Of a stretch of 64,000 nt of DNA, positions 51,551 through 60,880 are shown in pieces (position 1 is the stretch's first letter; every line of letters starts with the position of its first letter). Source of the stretch: Amycolatopsis sp. GM8 (GTDB lineage: Bacteria; Actinomycetota; Actinomycetes; Mycobacteriales; Pseudonocardiaceae); NCBI RefSeq assembly GCF_021653975.1, contig NZ_JAJKFK010000007.1:434001-498000 (forward strand). Reading direction: 5' to 3'. The notes under the pieces are model-generated. The model saw nothing but the letters and a program-made list of their open reading frames with translations, was not told where the DNA came from and did not search any database. The position numbers and the translations under genes were made by a program.

Positions 51551-52689
51551 TGACCGATATGGCCGCAGATCGGGCGCCCCTCGAACAGCCGCGCCCGAAG
51601 GCGGTTCGCACGATCCTGTACATGATCGGCGGCTTCTTCCTGCATCTCGCGCAGTTCATCCTGATCGTCACCGGGATCGCGGTCGGCATCGGCACGGTGG
51701 TCATCTGGGTCGGCATCCCGATCCTGATCGCGACGACGAGCATCGTGCGCGGTTCGGGGAATCTGGAGCGCCGGTTCGTCCGCGGAATGCTCGATACCCC
51801 GTTGCCGCCGGTCGAGCGAGCCCCGGTCGAAGGCGGGCTGGTGCGCCGCTGGCGGTACCGGATGGTCGATCCGACGACCTGGCGGGATCTGGGTTATGTA
51901 CTGGTCACCTTCCCGTTGAGCGTGCTGGAAGGCCCGATCGGGATCGCGTCGATCGTGCTGCTGCCGATCGCGATCTGGGTGGCGCCGTGGATCGGCTGGC
52001 TGCACGGCTCGATGGCGCTGGCGCTGCTGGGCCCGAACCGCGCGAAGCGGCTCGAGATCAAGGCGCAGCACCTGCAGGCGTCGCGGGCGCGGGGGGTCGA
52101 CGCGGCGGAGGCCGAGCGCCGCCGGATCGAGCGCGACCTGCACGACGGGGCGCAGCAACGACTCGTGTCGGTGGCGATGAGCCTGGGCCGGGCGAAGAAC
52201 AAGCTGGACAAGGACCCGGAAGCGGTGCGGGCGCTGATCGACGAGGCCCATCTCGACGCGAAGCTCGCCGTGTCGGAACTGCGGGATCTCGCGCGCGGCA
52301 TCTACCCGGCGGTCCTCGGCGACCGTGGTCTGGACGCGGCCTTGTCGGCGCAGGCGGCGAAATCGCCGATCCACGTCGACGTGGCGGTGGACGTCGAGCC
52401 GCGCCCGCCGGCCGCGGTCGAGACCATCGCGTACTTCATCGTCGGCGAGACTCTGACGAACGTCGCGAAGCATTCGGGCGCGACCGAAGCGGGCGTCAAG
52501 GTCTGGCGGACCGAGGACAAGGTGGTCGTCGAGATCACCGACAACGGCCACGGTGGCGCGGAGGTCCGGCCGGGCGGCGGGCTCGCCGGGCTCGCCGACC
52601 GGGCGGCGACGATCGACGGGGTGATCACGGTGGTGAGCCCGGACGGCGGCCCGACCATCATCCGAGCGGACCTCCCGTGCGCGTGGTAA
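51547..52689 (+). CDS. NarL/DesK-type sensor histidine kinase
   Basis: 380 aa. The N-terminal membrane sensor domain occupies residues ~15-175 (FLHLAQFILIVTGIAVGIGT and others). The HisKA_3 box is AERRRIERDLHDGAQQRLVS with the phospho-accepting His. The HATPase domain contains VGETLTNVAKHSGATEAGVK (N box), VVVEITDNGHGGAEV (G1) and GGGLAGLADRAATIDG (G2). It autophosphorylates and passes phosphate to the LuxR-type regulator 54 bp downstream. Confidence 0.93.
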   Translation: MMTDMAADRAPLEQPRPKAVRTILYMIGGFFLHLAQFILIVTGIAVGIGTVVIWVGIPILIATTSIVRGSGNLERRFVRGMLDTPLPPVERAPVEGGLVRRWRYRMVDPTTWRDLGYVLVTFPLSVLEGPIGIASIVLLPIAIWVAPWIGWLHGSMALALLGPNRAKRLEIKAQHLQASRARGVDAAEAERRRIERDLHDGAQQRLVSVAMSLGRAKNKLDKDPEAVRALIDEAHLDAKLAVSELRDLARGIYPAVLGDRGLDAALSAQAAKSPIHVDVAVDVEPRPPAAVETIAYFIVGETLTNVAKHSGATEAGVKVWRTEDKVVVEITDNGHGGAEVRPGGGLAGLADRAATIDGVITVVSPDGGPTIIRADLPCAW

Positions 52690-52743
52690 GCGATTCGTGA
52701 GTTGAATGGCGGCTGACACTCACGAATCTCACCTGGGGGCCGC

Positions 52744-53388
52744 ATGCGTGTGGTACTGGCCGAGGATGCCGTTCTGTTGCGCGCGGGGGTGCAGCGGCTG
52801 CTGGCCGACGAGGACATCGAGACCGTCGCCGCCGTCGACAACGGCGACGATCTCGTCCAGGCGGTCACGACGCACCGGCCGGACATCGCCATCGTCGACG
52901 TCCGGATGCCGCCGACCTTCACCGACGAAGGGCTGCGTGCCGCCCTCGCCGCCCGCGTGTCCGTGCCCGGCCTGCCGGTGCTGGTGCTTTCGCAGTACGT
53001 CGAGGAGAGCTATGCGGTCGAGCTGCTGTCCGGTGGTGCGGGCGGTGTCGGGTACCTGCTCAAGGAGCGGGTGGCCGACGTCGGCGATTTCCTCGACGCG
53101 GTGCGCCGGGTCGCCCGTGGCGGCACGGCGATCGACCCGGAGGTGATCGCGCAGTTGATGGCACGAGGTCGCAGGAACCCGCTCGACAGCCTGACCGCAC
53201 GCGAGTCCGAGGTGCTCGGACTGATGGCGCAGGGCCTGTCGAACACCGCGATCGGCGCCAGGCTGTTCGTCTCGCAGGGTGCCGTGGAGAAGCACATCGG
53301 CAACATCTTTGCGAAGCTCGGGCTCGAAGCGAGCCCGGAGGAACATCGCCGGGTGCGCGCCGTGCTGACGTATCTCGGGCGGGCTTGA
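52744..53388 (+). CDS. LuxR/NarL-family response regulator
   Basis: 214 aa. The receiver domain has the acidic pair in VVLAEDAVLLRAG, the phospho-Asp in DIAIVDVRMPPTFTDEG and the Lys in YLLKERVADVGDFL. The C-terminal HTH is LTARESEVLGLMAQGLSNTA, then IGARLFVSQGAVEKHIGNIF. It is the partner of the kinase just upstream. Targets are unknown; autoregulation of this operon is likely. Confidence 0.94.
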   Translation: MRVVLAEDAVLLRAGVQRLLADEDIETVAAVDNGDDLVQAVTTHRPDIAIVDVRMPPTFTDEGLRAALAARVSVPGLPVLVLSQYVEESYAVELLSGGAGGVGYLLKERVADVGDFLDAVRRVARGGTAIDPEVIAQLMARGRRNPLDSLTARESEVLGLMAQGLSNTAIGARLFVSQGAVEKHIGNIFAKLGLEASPEEHRRVRAVLTYLGRA

Positions 53389-53481
53389 ACATTCTCACCC
53401 GATCCGAGGGCCCCACGGCGGCGTTCGCTCGCCTATCCTGATCGGACGTCGCCACATCGACAATTTCCGGAGGGGGAACCG

Positions 53482-53697
53482 ATGAGCGAGGTGAGTGTCC
53501 GTTTCTTCGGCGGTCCCCTGGACGGAAGGGTGCAGGCCCTCGGGGACGCGGAACCGGTGTCCGGCACCGTGATGCGGCACGTCCACCTGCACGACGGCCC
53601 GAAGATCGAGACCCACTACCGCCTCGGCTACAGCACCGAAGCGGGCTGGGAGTACCGCCTCTGCGGGCTCGCGACGCCGGAGGTCGACGAGGTCTAG
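53482..53697 (+). CDS. small conserved-looking hypothetical protein
   Basis: 71 aa, with GGAGGGGG before the ATG. It is beta-rich (VSVRFFGGPLDGRVQALGDA, then YRLGYSTEAGWEYRLCGLA). The FFGGPLDG and Y-R-L endings resemble short proteins common in actinobacterial genomes and phages, of unknown role. There is no signal or membrane helix. Confidence 0.6.
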   Translation: MSEVSVRFFGGPLDGRVQALGDAEPVSGTVMRHVHLHDGPKIETHYRLGYSTEAGWEYRLCGLATPEVDEV

Positions 53698-53793
53698 TAG
53701 GGCTGCCCCTACCCTGTCCAGGCCTGGAAACCGGCGGAAAGACGGCGGTTCGCCCGGCTGTCTGAAAGCGCTTGCCCGACCAGGCTTCAAGCC

Positions 53794-55059
53794 ATGCAAC
53801 GAAGCCAGCGGGACACTTTCCTCGACGTCGTACGCGCCGGCGCGATACTGGCGGTGATCTCCCAGCACTGGCTGATGCCGGTGCTCAGCTACTCGGGTGG
53901 CCGCCTCGCGACCGGTAACGCGCTCGCCACCCCGGGCTGGGCGGCGATCACGTGGCTCTCCCAGGTGATGCCACTCGTGTTCTTCGCGGGCGGCGCGGCG
54001 AACTACATCTCGCTGCACCGCGCGCCATCGTCGCGGGATTGGCTCGCCGGCCGGATCGGCAGACTGCTCTTACCGGTCCTGCCGCTGGCCGCGGTGTGGC
54101 TCGTCGCACCATCGCTCCTGCGTGACCTCGGCGCGCCCGAACAACCCGTCGAAGTGGCGGGCGCGATCGCCGGGCAGTTGCTCTGGTTCCTCGCCGTGTA
54201 CCTGCTGACCGTGCTCGCCACTCCGCTCATGGCCGCCGCGCATCGCCGCTGGGGGCTCGCGGTGCCGGCCGTGTTGGGCGGTTTGGCTGTCCTCGTGGAC
54301 GTCGCCCGGTTCGACGGCTTCGGCCTGGTCGGCTATCTCAACGCCGTCTTCGTCTGGCTCGCCGTGCACCAGCTCGGATTCCACTACGTCGACCGCGGAC
54401 TCGGTGCCCTGAACCGGAAATCCGCGCTCACGCTCTCGGCGGCGGGCTTCGGGGTCACCGCGCTGCTGGTGGCGTTCGGCCCGTACCCGATGAGCATGAT
54501 CGGCATGCCCGGTGCGCCGGTGTCGAACATGAGCCCGCCGACCGTGGTCCTGCCGAGCCTCGCCGTCGGCCAGATCGGCCTCATCCTGGCGATCCGTCCC
54601 CAGCTGCGGGCGCTCGCGGCCCGCCCGGCGGCCGGTGCCGCGCTGCGCTGGATCGGCGCCCGGTTCATGAGCGTCTACCTGTGGCACATGCCGGCGCTCG
54701 TGGTGGTCGCGGGGGTCAGCGTGCTGGCATTCGGTTACGCCACACCGGAACCGGGCTCACCGGAGTGGTTCGCCGCCGCGCCATTGTGGTTCGCCGCAGC
54801 CGCGACCGTCCTTTTCGGTCTGTTGCGGGTGTTCGGCCGGTTCGAGACGCGACGGCTCCCGATGACCGTGCCGGCGCCGATGCCGCGGCTGGTCACCGCG
54901 GCCCTGCTCGGTTCGATCGGCCTGCTGGGTCTGGCGGCGCGCGGGTTCACCACGCCGCTGGGCGGCAACGTCCTCGACGGCCCGATCCCGTGGGCGACGC
55001 TGGTGTTCACCGGCTTGCTGCTGGCCTCTCGCCGGAGCCTGGTGGTGGTCAGAGACTGA
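53794..55059 (+). CDS. acyltransferase 3 family membrane protein
   Basis: 421 aa with about ten membrane helices. The N-terminus RDTFLDVVRAGAILAVISQH is the acyltransferase-3 opening (the first-helix Arg and the conserved His). VFFAGGAANYISL and MSVYLWHMPALVVVAGVSVL are further family marks. It would move an acyl group to an extracytoplasmic sugar, lipid or peptide; the acceptor is unknown. An AAGCGCTT palindrome lies 21 bp before its start. It is convergent with the amidohydrolase, overlapping by 11 bp. Confidence 0.85.
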   Translation: MQRSQRDTFLDVVRAGAILAVISQHWLMPVLSYSGGRLATGNALATPGWAAITWLSQVMPLVFFAGGAANYISLHRAPSSRDWLAGRIGRLLLPVLPLAAVWLVAPSLLRDLGAPEQPVEVAGAIAGQLLWFLAVYLLTVLATPLMAAAHRRWGLAVPAVLGGLAVLVDVARFDGFGLVGYLNAVFVWLAVHQLGFHYVDRGLGALNRKSALTLSAAGFGVTALLVAFGPYPMSMIGMPGAPVSNMSPPTVVLPSLAVGQIGLILAIRPQLRALAARPAAGAALRWIGARFMSVYLWHMPALVVVAGVSVLAFGYATPEPGSPEWFAAAPLWFAAAATVLFGLLRVFGRFETRRLPMTVPAPMPRLVTAALLGSIGLLGLAARGFTTPLGGNVLDGPIPWATLVFTGLLLASRRSLVVVRD

Positions 55060-55939
55060 GCAGTTTGGCCGGAGTGTCGTGCAGCACGGCACGCAGGAAC
55101 GGCTCGCCGAGGCGATCGTCGGCCGCCCAGCCGGCGATCGCCCGCAGCTGGGTCGCATAGGAGTACGGGATGTTCGGGAAGTCCGTGCCCAGCACGATCC
55201 GGTCGGCGACATCGGCGAGTCGGTCGGTCCAGTTTCCCGGCAGCGGCATCAGGTTCTCGGTGAACGGCACGCCGACCATGGTCGTGTCGAGATGCACCCG
55301 CGGATACCGCGCCACGAGTTCGAGCGCCGTCTCGTACTCGGGCATCGCCGCATGCGCGAGCACGGCAACGAGCCGCGGATGCCGCGCGAGCACCTCGCAG
55401 AACACGTCGAGCCCGGTGAACACGCCGCGTTCCGGGCCGTGCCCGGCGTGCACCACGACCGGCACGCCGGCGTCGGCGATCGCGCCCCACACCGGGTCCA
55501 GCAGCGGATCGCGCGGATCGTAGGCGCCGACCTGCACATGTGCCTTGAAACAGCGCGCACCCGCGCGCAGCTCACTGTCCACATAGGACGCCGCCGAGGG
55601 TTCGGGGAAGAACGTCGAGGTGCGCACCGAGGCGGGCACGCGCTCGGCGAACTTCGCGAGCCAGCCGTTCAGCCACTCCGCCATCCCCGGCTTGTGCGGG
55701 TACGCCAGCGGCGCGAACCTGGCCACGCCGAACGACTCCAGCAGCGCTATGCGGTCAGCCTCCGGCTGCCGGTACCAGACCGGCCACGGCGAACCGAGCC
55801 GCTCCTCGATCTCGTCGAAGTACGCCCAGACCTTGGTCAGCATCCGTTCCGGCAGGAAATGCAGGTGCAGGTCGACCAGGCCGTCGAGGCCCAGCCCCCG
55901 CACCCACCCGGCGATGTCCTCGTCGCGCTCCGGCGTCAA
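55049..55939 (-). CDS. amidohydrolase-2 family metal-dependent hydrolase
   Basis: 296 aa. The TIM-barrel metal sites are [12 protein letters not shown] (H-x-H), [36 protein letters not shown] and [13 protein letters not shown] (last Asp). Members act as decarboxylases or lactonases on aromatic or lactone substrates; this substrate is not known. The ATG overlaps the smpB stop by 4 bp. Confidence 0.88.
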   Translation of the reverse strand: MTPERDEDIAGWVRGLGLDGLVDLHLHFLPERMLTKVWAYFDEIEERLGSPWPVWYRQPEADRIALLESFGVARFAPLAYPHKPGMAEWLNGWLAKFAERVPASVRTSTFFPEPSAASYVDSELRAGARCFKAHVQVGAYDPRDPLLDPVWGAIADAGVPVVVHAGHGPERGVFTGLDVFCEVLARHPRLVAVLAHAAMPEYETALELVARYPRVHLDTTMVGVPFTENLMPLPGNWTDRLADVADRIVLGTDFPNIPYSYATQLRAIAGWAADDRLGEPFLRAVLHDTPAKLLSL

Positions 55940-56412
55940 CGACGACCCTTCAACGCCCGCCCCACGGCGCGGGTCATCTCGCGCTGTGCGTCCCGTTTGG
56001 CCAGGTCCTGGCGCTTGTCGTAGGCCTTCTTGCCCTTCGCGAGCGCCAGCTCGACCTTGACCTTGCCGTCCTTGAAGTACAGCGACAGCGGGACCAGGCT
56101 CAGCCCGCTCTCCTTGGTCTTGCCGATCAGCTTCTCGATCTCGCCACGGTGCAGCAGCATCTTGCGGTGCCGGCGCGCCTCGTGGTTGGTCCAGGTGCCG
56201 TGCTCGTACTCGGGGATGTGCAGGTTGCGCAGCCAGACCTCGCCGTCGTCGACCGTCGCGAACGCGTCGGCCAGCGACGCCCGGCCGGCGCGCAGGCTCT
56301 TCACCTCGGTGCCCACCAGTACGAGGCCGGCCTCGTAGGTGTCGAGAATCGACCAGTCGTGCCGTGCACGCCGGTTCGACACGATCACCTTGTGGCCACG
56401 TTCCTTGGACAT
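55936..56412 (-). CDS. smpB: SsrA-binding protein SmpB
   Basis: 158 aa, the usual length. [20 protein letters not shown] and [20 protein letters not shown] mark the OB-fold core, followed by [20 protein letters not shown]. The basic tail [20 protein letters not shown] enters the ribosomal mRNA channel. It delivers tmRNA (50362-50730) to stalled ribosomes. Its position behind ftsX is standard in actinobacteria. Confidence 0.97.
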   Translation of the reverse strand: MSKERGHKVIVSNRRARHDWSILDTYEAGLVLVGTEVKSLRAGRASLADAFATVDDGEVWLRNLHIPEYEHGTWTNHEARRHRKMLLHRGEIEKLIGKTKESGLSLVPLSLYFKDGKVKVELALAKGKKAYDKRQDLAKRDAQREMTRAVGRALKGRR

Positions 56413-56428
56413 GAGATCCAGCTTAACG

Positions 56429-57325
56429 TCAGTGTCGAACGTATAGCCGCAGCGTGACGTACCCCGTGCTGGCCGAGATGAGGACCGACGCGAGCAGCAG
56501 CCAGGGCGAGGTCACGATGATGTCCAGGACCTCGATCTTCGGGATGATGCCCGAGGTGACCTGCAGGATCCGGTCGAGGAACGCGAACTTCAGCGCGATC
56601 AGCCCGCCGACGGCGAGCGCCCAGCCGACGATGCCCGTCATCACCGCCTCCAGCAGGAACGGCAGCTGCGTGTACCAGCGGGTCGCACCGACCAGGCGCA
56701 TGATGCCGACCTCCGTGCGCCGGGTGAACGCCGAGATCTGCACCGTGTTCGAGATCAGCAGCAGCGCCGCGAGCGCCTGGATGAGCGCGATGACGAACGT
56801 GCCGTCCCGGACCGCGCCGAGCAGGCCGAAGAACCGGTCCAGGAACTGCTTCTGGTCCTCGATCCGGTCGACGCCCGGGCTCTTGCCGTACTGCTGCTGG
56901 ATGATCTCGCTGCGGCTCGGGTCGTGCAGCTTGATCTGCAGGGACGCCGGCAGCGCCTCGGGACGCGCGGACTGCACCAGGATCGGGTTGTCCTGGAAGA
57001 TCTTCTTGAACCGCGCGTAGGCCTGGTCGCGGTTCTCGAACACCACGGACTCGACCGCCGGGTTGGCCTGGATCTGCTGGCGCAGGCTCCGGCACGGGTC
57101 CTGCGAGCAGTCCTTGTCGTTGGTGCTGACGTCCTGCGTCAGGTAGATCGACACTTCGACGTCGGCGAGGTAGTCGACCTGCATCTTGTCGATCGTGCGC
57201 ACGATGAGCAGACCACCACCGAGCATGCCGAGCGACACCGCGGTGGTGATGATCATCGCGATGGTCATCGTGACGTTCCGGCGTAGACCGGTGAAGACCT
57301 CGCTGAAGACGAAGCTTGCGCGCAT
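56429..57325 (-). CDS. ftsX: cell-division ABC transporter permease FtsX
   Basis: 298 aa. The N-terminal helix is [21 protein letters not shown] large extracytoplasmic loop follows ([20 protein letters not shown], with a Cys pair in [11 protein letters not shown], as in mycobacterial FtsX). Three further helices include [20 protein letters not shown] and [18 protein letters not shown]. With FtsE it controls peptidoglycan hydrolases at the septum. It follows ftsE with 58 bp between. Confidence 0.95.
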   Translation of the reverse strand: MRASFVFSEVFTGLRRNVTMTIAMIITTAVSLGMLGGGLLIVRTIDKMQVDYLADVEVSIYLTQDVSTNDKDCSQDPCRSLRQQIQANPAVESVVFENRDQAYARFKKIFQDNPILVQSARPEALPASLQIKLHDPSRSEIIQQQYGKSPGVDRIEDQKQFLDRFFGLLGAVRDGTFVIALIQALAALLLISNTVQISAFTRRTEVGIMRLVGATRWYTQLPFLLEAVMTGIVGWALAVGGLIALKFAFLDRILQVTSGIIPKIEVLDIIVTSPWLLLASVLISASTGYVTLRLYVRH

Positions 57326-57383
57326 CGGGGGTCGGATCCTTGTGTCGGGGGAAGGACAGGGCGGGGACCTTGTAGCGGGGGAA

Positions 57384-58073
57384 CTACCGGCCTACGCCGT
57401 ACACGCCTCGGGCGTCGTCCCGGATCACCTTGCCGAACTGCAGCTCGACGACCCGGCGCCGCATCGAGTCCACGATGGAATGGTCGTGGGTCGCCATCAG
57501 CACGGTGGTGCCGGTGCGGTTGATGCGTTCCAGCAGCAACATGATGTCCTGGCTGGTGTCCGGGTCCAGGTTCCCGGTCGGCTCGTCGGCCAGCAGCACC
57601 AGCGGCCGGTTGACGAACGCCCGCGCGATGGCGACGCGCTGCTGCTCACCACCGGAGAGCTCGTTGGGCATCCGGTCGGCCTTACCGTCGAGCCCGACGA
57701 GTTCGAGCACCTCCGGCACGACCTTGCGGATGGTGTGCTTGGGCTTGCCGATGACCTCGAGCGCGAACGCGACGTTCTCGGCCACGGTCTTGTTGCCGAG
57801 CAGCCGGAAGTCCTGGAACACGCAGCCGATGGTCTGCCGCAGCCGGGGGATCCTGCGGCGGGCCATCTTGGCGACGTCGAAGTTGGACACGTACACCCGG
57901 CCCTTGCTGGGCACCTCCTCCCGCAGCAGGAGCCGCAGGAAGGTCGACTTCCCCGATCCCGAAGGACCGATGAGGAAGACGAACTCGCCCTTGTCCACGT
58001 CAACAGACACACCGTCGAGCGCGGGACGTGTCGACGTCTTGTAAATCTTGGACACACTGTCGAGCCGGATCAC
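57384..58073 (-). CDS. ftsE: cell-division ABC transporter ATPase FtsE
   Basis: 229 aa from a GTG. Walker A is [20 protein letters not shown], the Q-loop is in [20 protein letters not shown], the signature [20 protein letters not shown], and Walker [26 protein letters not shown] holds the switch His. It is the ATPase partner of FtsX. Confidence 0.97.
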   Translation of the reverse strand: MIRLDSVSKIYKTSTRPALDGVSVDVDKGEFVFLIGPSGSGKSTFLRLLLREEVPSKGRVYVSNFDVAKMARRRIPRLRQTIGCVFQDFRLLGNKTVAENVAFALEVIGKPKHTIRKVVPEVLELVGLDGKADRMPNELSGGEQQRVAIARAFVNRPLVLLADEPTGNLDPDTSQDIMLLLERINRTGTTVLMATHDHSIVDSMRRRVVELQFGKVIRDDARGVYGVGR

Positions 58074-58160
58074 GGTGGGCCATCCTACTCATGGGCTCCG
58101 TTAAGCCCGGGTAGGCATCGTCCCCGTTTTGGCGCAGAACCCGCTCACTAGCAGTGATCG

Positions 58161-59264
58161 CTACGCCGCGGCGGTCTGTTTCCGCCAGCGGATCCCGGCT
58201 TCGAGGAAGCCGTCGATGTCGCCGTCGAGCACCCCGCTCGGGTTGCCGACCTCGTACTCGGTGCGCAGGTCCTTGACCATCTGGTACGGGTGCAGCACGT
58301 AGGAGCGCATCTGGTTGCCCCAGCTGGAGCCGCCGTCCTTGAGCGCGTCCAGCTCGGCGCGCTCCTCTTCCTTCTTGCGCAGCAACAGCCGTGCCTGCAG
58401 CACCTTCAGCGCGGCGGCCTTGTTCTGCAGCTGCGACTTCTCGTTCTGGCACGACACGACGATGCCCGTCGGCAGGTGGGTGATGCGCACCGCCGAGTCG
58501 GTGGTGTTCACGCTCTGCCCACCGGGGCCCGACGAGCGGTACACGTCGACGCGGATGTCCTTTTCGGGGATGTCGACGTGGTCGACTTCTTCCACTTCGG
58601 GCAGAACTTCGACGTGTGCGAACGACGTCTGGCGGCGGCTCTGGTTGTCGAACGGCGAAATCCGCACCAGCCGGTGCGTGCCCTGCTCGACCGAGAGCGT
58701 GCCGTAGACGTAGGGCGCGCTCACCTTGAAGGTGGCCGATTTGATGCCGGCCTCTTCGGCGTAGGAGATGTCGTAGACGTCGGTCGGGTAGCCGTGGCGT
58801 TCGGCCCAGCGCAGGTACATCCGCATGAGCATCTCGGCCCAGTCGGCGGCGTCGACCCCACCGGCCTCGGAGCGGATGGTGACGACGGCGTTGCGGTCGT
58901 CGTACTCGCCGGACAGCAGCGTGCGCACCTCGAGGGCGTCGATGTCCTTCGCCAGCTGGGTGAGCTCGGACTCGGCCTCCGTGCGGCTGCCGGCGTCACC
59001 CTCGGCCTCGGCCAGCTCCCAGAGCACTTCGAGGTCGTCGAGGCGGCCGCGGAGATCGGTCACGCGGCGCAGCTCGGCCTGCCGGTGGGAGAGCTGGCTG
59101 GTCACCTTCTGGGCCGCCTCCGGGTCGTTCCAGAGGTCGGGCGCCGACGCCTGCTGCTCGAGGTCGGCGACCTGGGCACGCAGGCCGTCGAGGTCCATGA
59201 CGGCCTCGACCTGTGCCAACTTGCCGGCAAGGTCCTTCAGGTCGGTTTCGAACTCAGCACTCAC
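58161..59264 (-). CDS. prfB: peptide chain release factor 2
   Basis: 367 aa. The stop-codon-reading motif SPF is in [16 protein letters not shown] (RF2, reads UGA/UAA). The catalytic GGQ is in [20 protein letters not shown]. The GTG at 59264 starts [20 protein letters not shown]. The frame is continuous from the start, so the in-frame UGA programmed frameshift of many bacterial prfB genes is absent, as is usual in actinobacteria. ftsE, ftsX and smpB follow on the same strand. Confidence 0.96.
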   Translation of the reverse strand: MSAEFETDLKDLAGKLAQVEAVMDLDGLRAQVADLEQQASAPDLWNDPEAAQKVTSQLSHRQAELRRVTDLRGRLDDLEVLWELAEAEGDAGSRTEAESELTQLAKDIDALEVRTLLSGEYDDRNAVVTIRSEAGGVDAADWAEMLMRMYLRWAERHGYPTDVYDISYAEEAGIKSATFKVSAPYVYGTLSVEQGTHRLVRISPFDNQSRRQTSFAHVEVLPEVEEVDHVDIPEKDIRVDVYRSSGPGGQSVNTTDSAVRITHLPTGIVVSCQNEKSQLQNKAAALKVLQARLLLRKKEEERAELDALKDGGSSWGNQMRSYVLHPYQMVKDLRTEYEVGNPSGVLDGDIDGFLEAGIRWRKQTAAA

Positions 59265-59332
59265 AACCCTCAAGGCTACGGCAAGGGCCACGACCGGTTA
59301 CGAGCGAACCGGTCGTGACGCGCCGTAGCTGC

Positions 59333-59833
59333 TCAGGCCTGCGGGATACCGTCGACCAGCTTGAGCGCGGCCCTGGCGTGCGCCTGGCCGAACTCCGCCA
59401 CGGCCTTGACGTACGGGTCGGTAGCGGCTTTGACCGCGGCCTTGGCCTCGTCGAGTTCCTGGCCGTACGCGGTCCGGGCGGCCTCGATCAGCGAGCTGCG
59501 CTGCTTCGCCGTCAGCGATCCCGCGTGCACGAGCCGGAGGATCAGCGGGCTGCGCAGGTGATCGGGGCCGGCGTCGGAGCCGAGCCACGTCCTGAAGGCC
59601 TTCTTGCCGGCGGCCGTGATGGCGTACTGCTGGCTGGAGCGGGGACCCTGCTTGCCGAGCCGGACGAGCCCTTCCTTGGCGAGCGCGGGCAGTTCCCGGT
59701 AGACCTGGCTGCGGGTGACGCTGAAGAACGCGCCGAAGCGCTCCTCGGCGCTCGCGACCAACTGTCCCCCGGTCGCCGGACCGTCCTGGAGCAGACCAAG
59801 CAATGCCGCTGCTGTCGCATTCAGTTCAGACAC
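59333..59833 (-). CDS. PadR family transcriptional regulator
   Basis: 166 aa. The winged helix is ATAAALLGLLQDGPATGGQL, then FSVTRSQVYRELPALAKEGL and VRLGKQGPRSSQQYAITAAG. The C-terminal helices (LRLVHAGSLTAKQRSSLIEA) are of the Vir-like dimer type. The GTG at 59833 gives the normal short lead to the HTH. Its target is not evident. Confidence 0.88.
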   Translation of the reverse strand: MSELNATAAALLGLLQDGPATGGQLVASAEERFGAFFSVTRSQVYRELPALAKEGLVRLGKQGPRSSQQYAITAAGKKAFRTWLGSDAGPDHLRSPLILRLVHAGSLTAKQRSSLIEAARTAYGQELDEAKAAVKAATDPYVKAVAEFGQAHARAALKLVDGIPQA

Positions 59834-59945
59834 ACCCTCACCGTCCCACTTTTCGGCCGTTCTGTCCACAGTGGCCACCAGCTCCGTCCACAATGGTCAC
59901 TGAAATCCGCCATCCGGCCCAACCCACGGTGCGCCACACGCACGA

Positions 59946-59980
59946 AAAAGGCCCGATCCGTGGCGGACCGGGCCTTTTTC
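59946..59980 (-). terminator. terminator of initiator tRNA copy 1
   Basis: A near-perfect stem (AAAAAGGCCCG with CGGGCCTTTTT) lies just beyond the tRNA 3' end. On the minus strand it ends in a T-run, so it terminates the tRNA; on the plus strand it could also stop convergent transcripts. Confidence 0.8.
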
Positions 59981-59985
59981 GGCAG

Positions 59986-60059
59986 TAGCGGGGACAGGAT
60001 TTGAACCTGCGACCTCTGGGTTATGAGCCCAGCGAGCTACCGAGCTGCTCCACCCCGCG
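59986..60059 (-). tRNA. tRNA-fMet (initiator, CAT), copy 1
   Basis: 74 nt. The acceptor CGCGGGG pairs with CCCCGCT except for the unpaired first base, an initiator trait. The anticodon arm has three consecutive G-C pairs (GGGCTCATAACCC), the other initiator trait. CCA is not encoded. It is identical to the copy at 60747-60820. Confidence 0.93.
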
Positions 60060-60700
60060 TTGTAAGGAGAACTATACACCCGGCTGTTCGCCGTCACATT
60101 CGCCCCTCACTGTCCACTCGGGACGCTGGTTGGTTTAGGGCCGTCGCAGGCCCGCGGGCCGCACGTTGCCTTTTGGCCTTCTCCCGGGCCGATCCGTGAG
60201 TGTTCGCGGTTGGCGGGGGGGGTGGGGGCGGGCGAGGGAGAGAGGGACCACCACCCCCACCCCCCGGTTTGTGGGGGGGGGGGGGGTGGTTTGTCCGGGG
60301 GTTATGTGGGCCCTCCAAACCCCCCGCCAACCGCAAGTGCGGCTGAGGATCGGCCCGGCAGAACGCCTTGCCCGGCACCCCCTCACCTCGCCACCGCGGC
60401 CACCCGTCCCATCCCCCACAAGACAAATGACCTACGCCCCCACCCCCAACAGCCGAACGCAACCACACCCACCCCACCCCACCAACCCAGACCCCAACAA
60501 CAACACCCGCACCCAACAACAGGCCCGGCACCGCACCCGCCACCCAACAACGACACCCAGCCCGCACCAGCGACACCAAACAACGACACCCGCACCGCGC
60601 CTGCACCCAACGACGGCGCCGGCACCGCGATGGGGGGTGCAGGGGGGCGAAGCCCTCCCTGCCGGGGGTCTGGGGGTTCGACCCCCAGGGCAATGCGAAA
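60060..60700. repeat. strand-biased low-complexity spacer between the two initiator tRNAs
   Basis: About 640 bp with no supported gene. From about 60410 to 60640 the plus strand is made of short C/A-rich runs (ACCCC, AACAACAC, CACCC). Near 60200-60300 it contains runs of G including a 14-G homopolymer at 60273-60286. A hairpin of CTGGGGG and CCCCCAG lies near 60670. It could form G-quadruplexes on one strand or the other. Confidence 0.7.
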
Positions 60701-60737
60701 GAGACCCATACCTGCGCTTTCCGCAGGTATGGGTCTC
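60701..60737 (-). terminator. terminator of initiator tRNA copy 2
   Basis: A 16-bp perfect stem (60701-60716 with 60722-60737, 5-nt loop) directly follows the tRNA 3' end. On the minus strand it is followed by TTTCG. Confidence 0.8.
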
Positions 60738-60746
60738 CCTTCTCTG

Positions 60747-60820
60747 TAGCGGGGACAGGATTTGAACCTGCGACCTCTGGGTTATGAGCCCAGCGAGCTA
60801 CCGAGCTGCTCCACCCCGCG
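60747..60820 (-). tRNA. tRNA-fMet (initiator, CAT), copy 2
   Basis: Same 74-nt sequence as the copy at 59986-60059, with the initiator features: mismatched first base pair and three G-C pairs in the anticodon stem. It has its own terminator, so each copy is an independent unit. Confidence 0.93.
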
Positions 60821-60880
60821 TTGTGAAATTCAGTGTACGCGGTGGTTGCGGGGAGGTGCGGGGCGGGGTCCCTTGGAGCG

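Noticed and set aside
58161-59264. Programmed +1 frameshift in prfB
   Set aside because: The frame is continuous from the GTG start with no in-frame UGA near codon 26.
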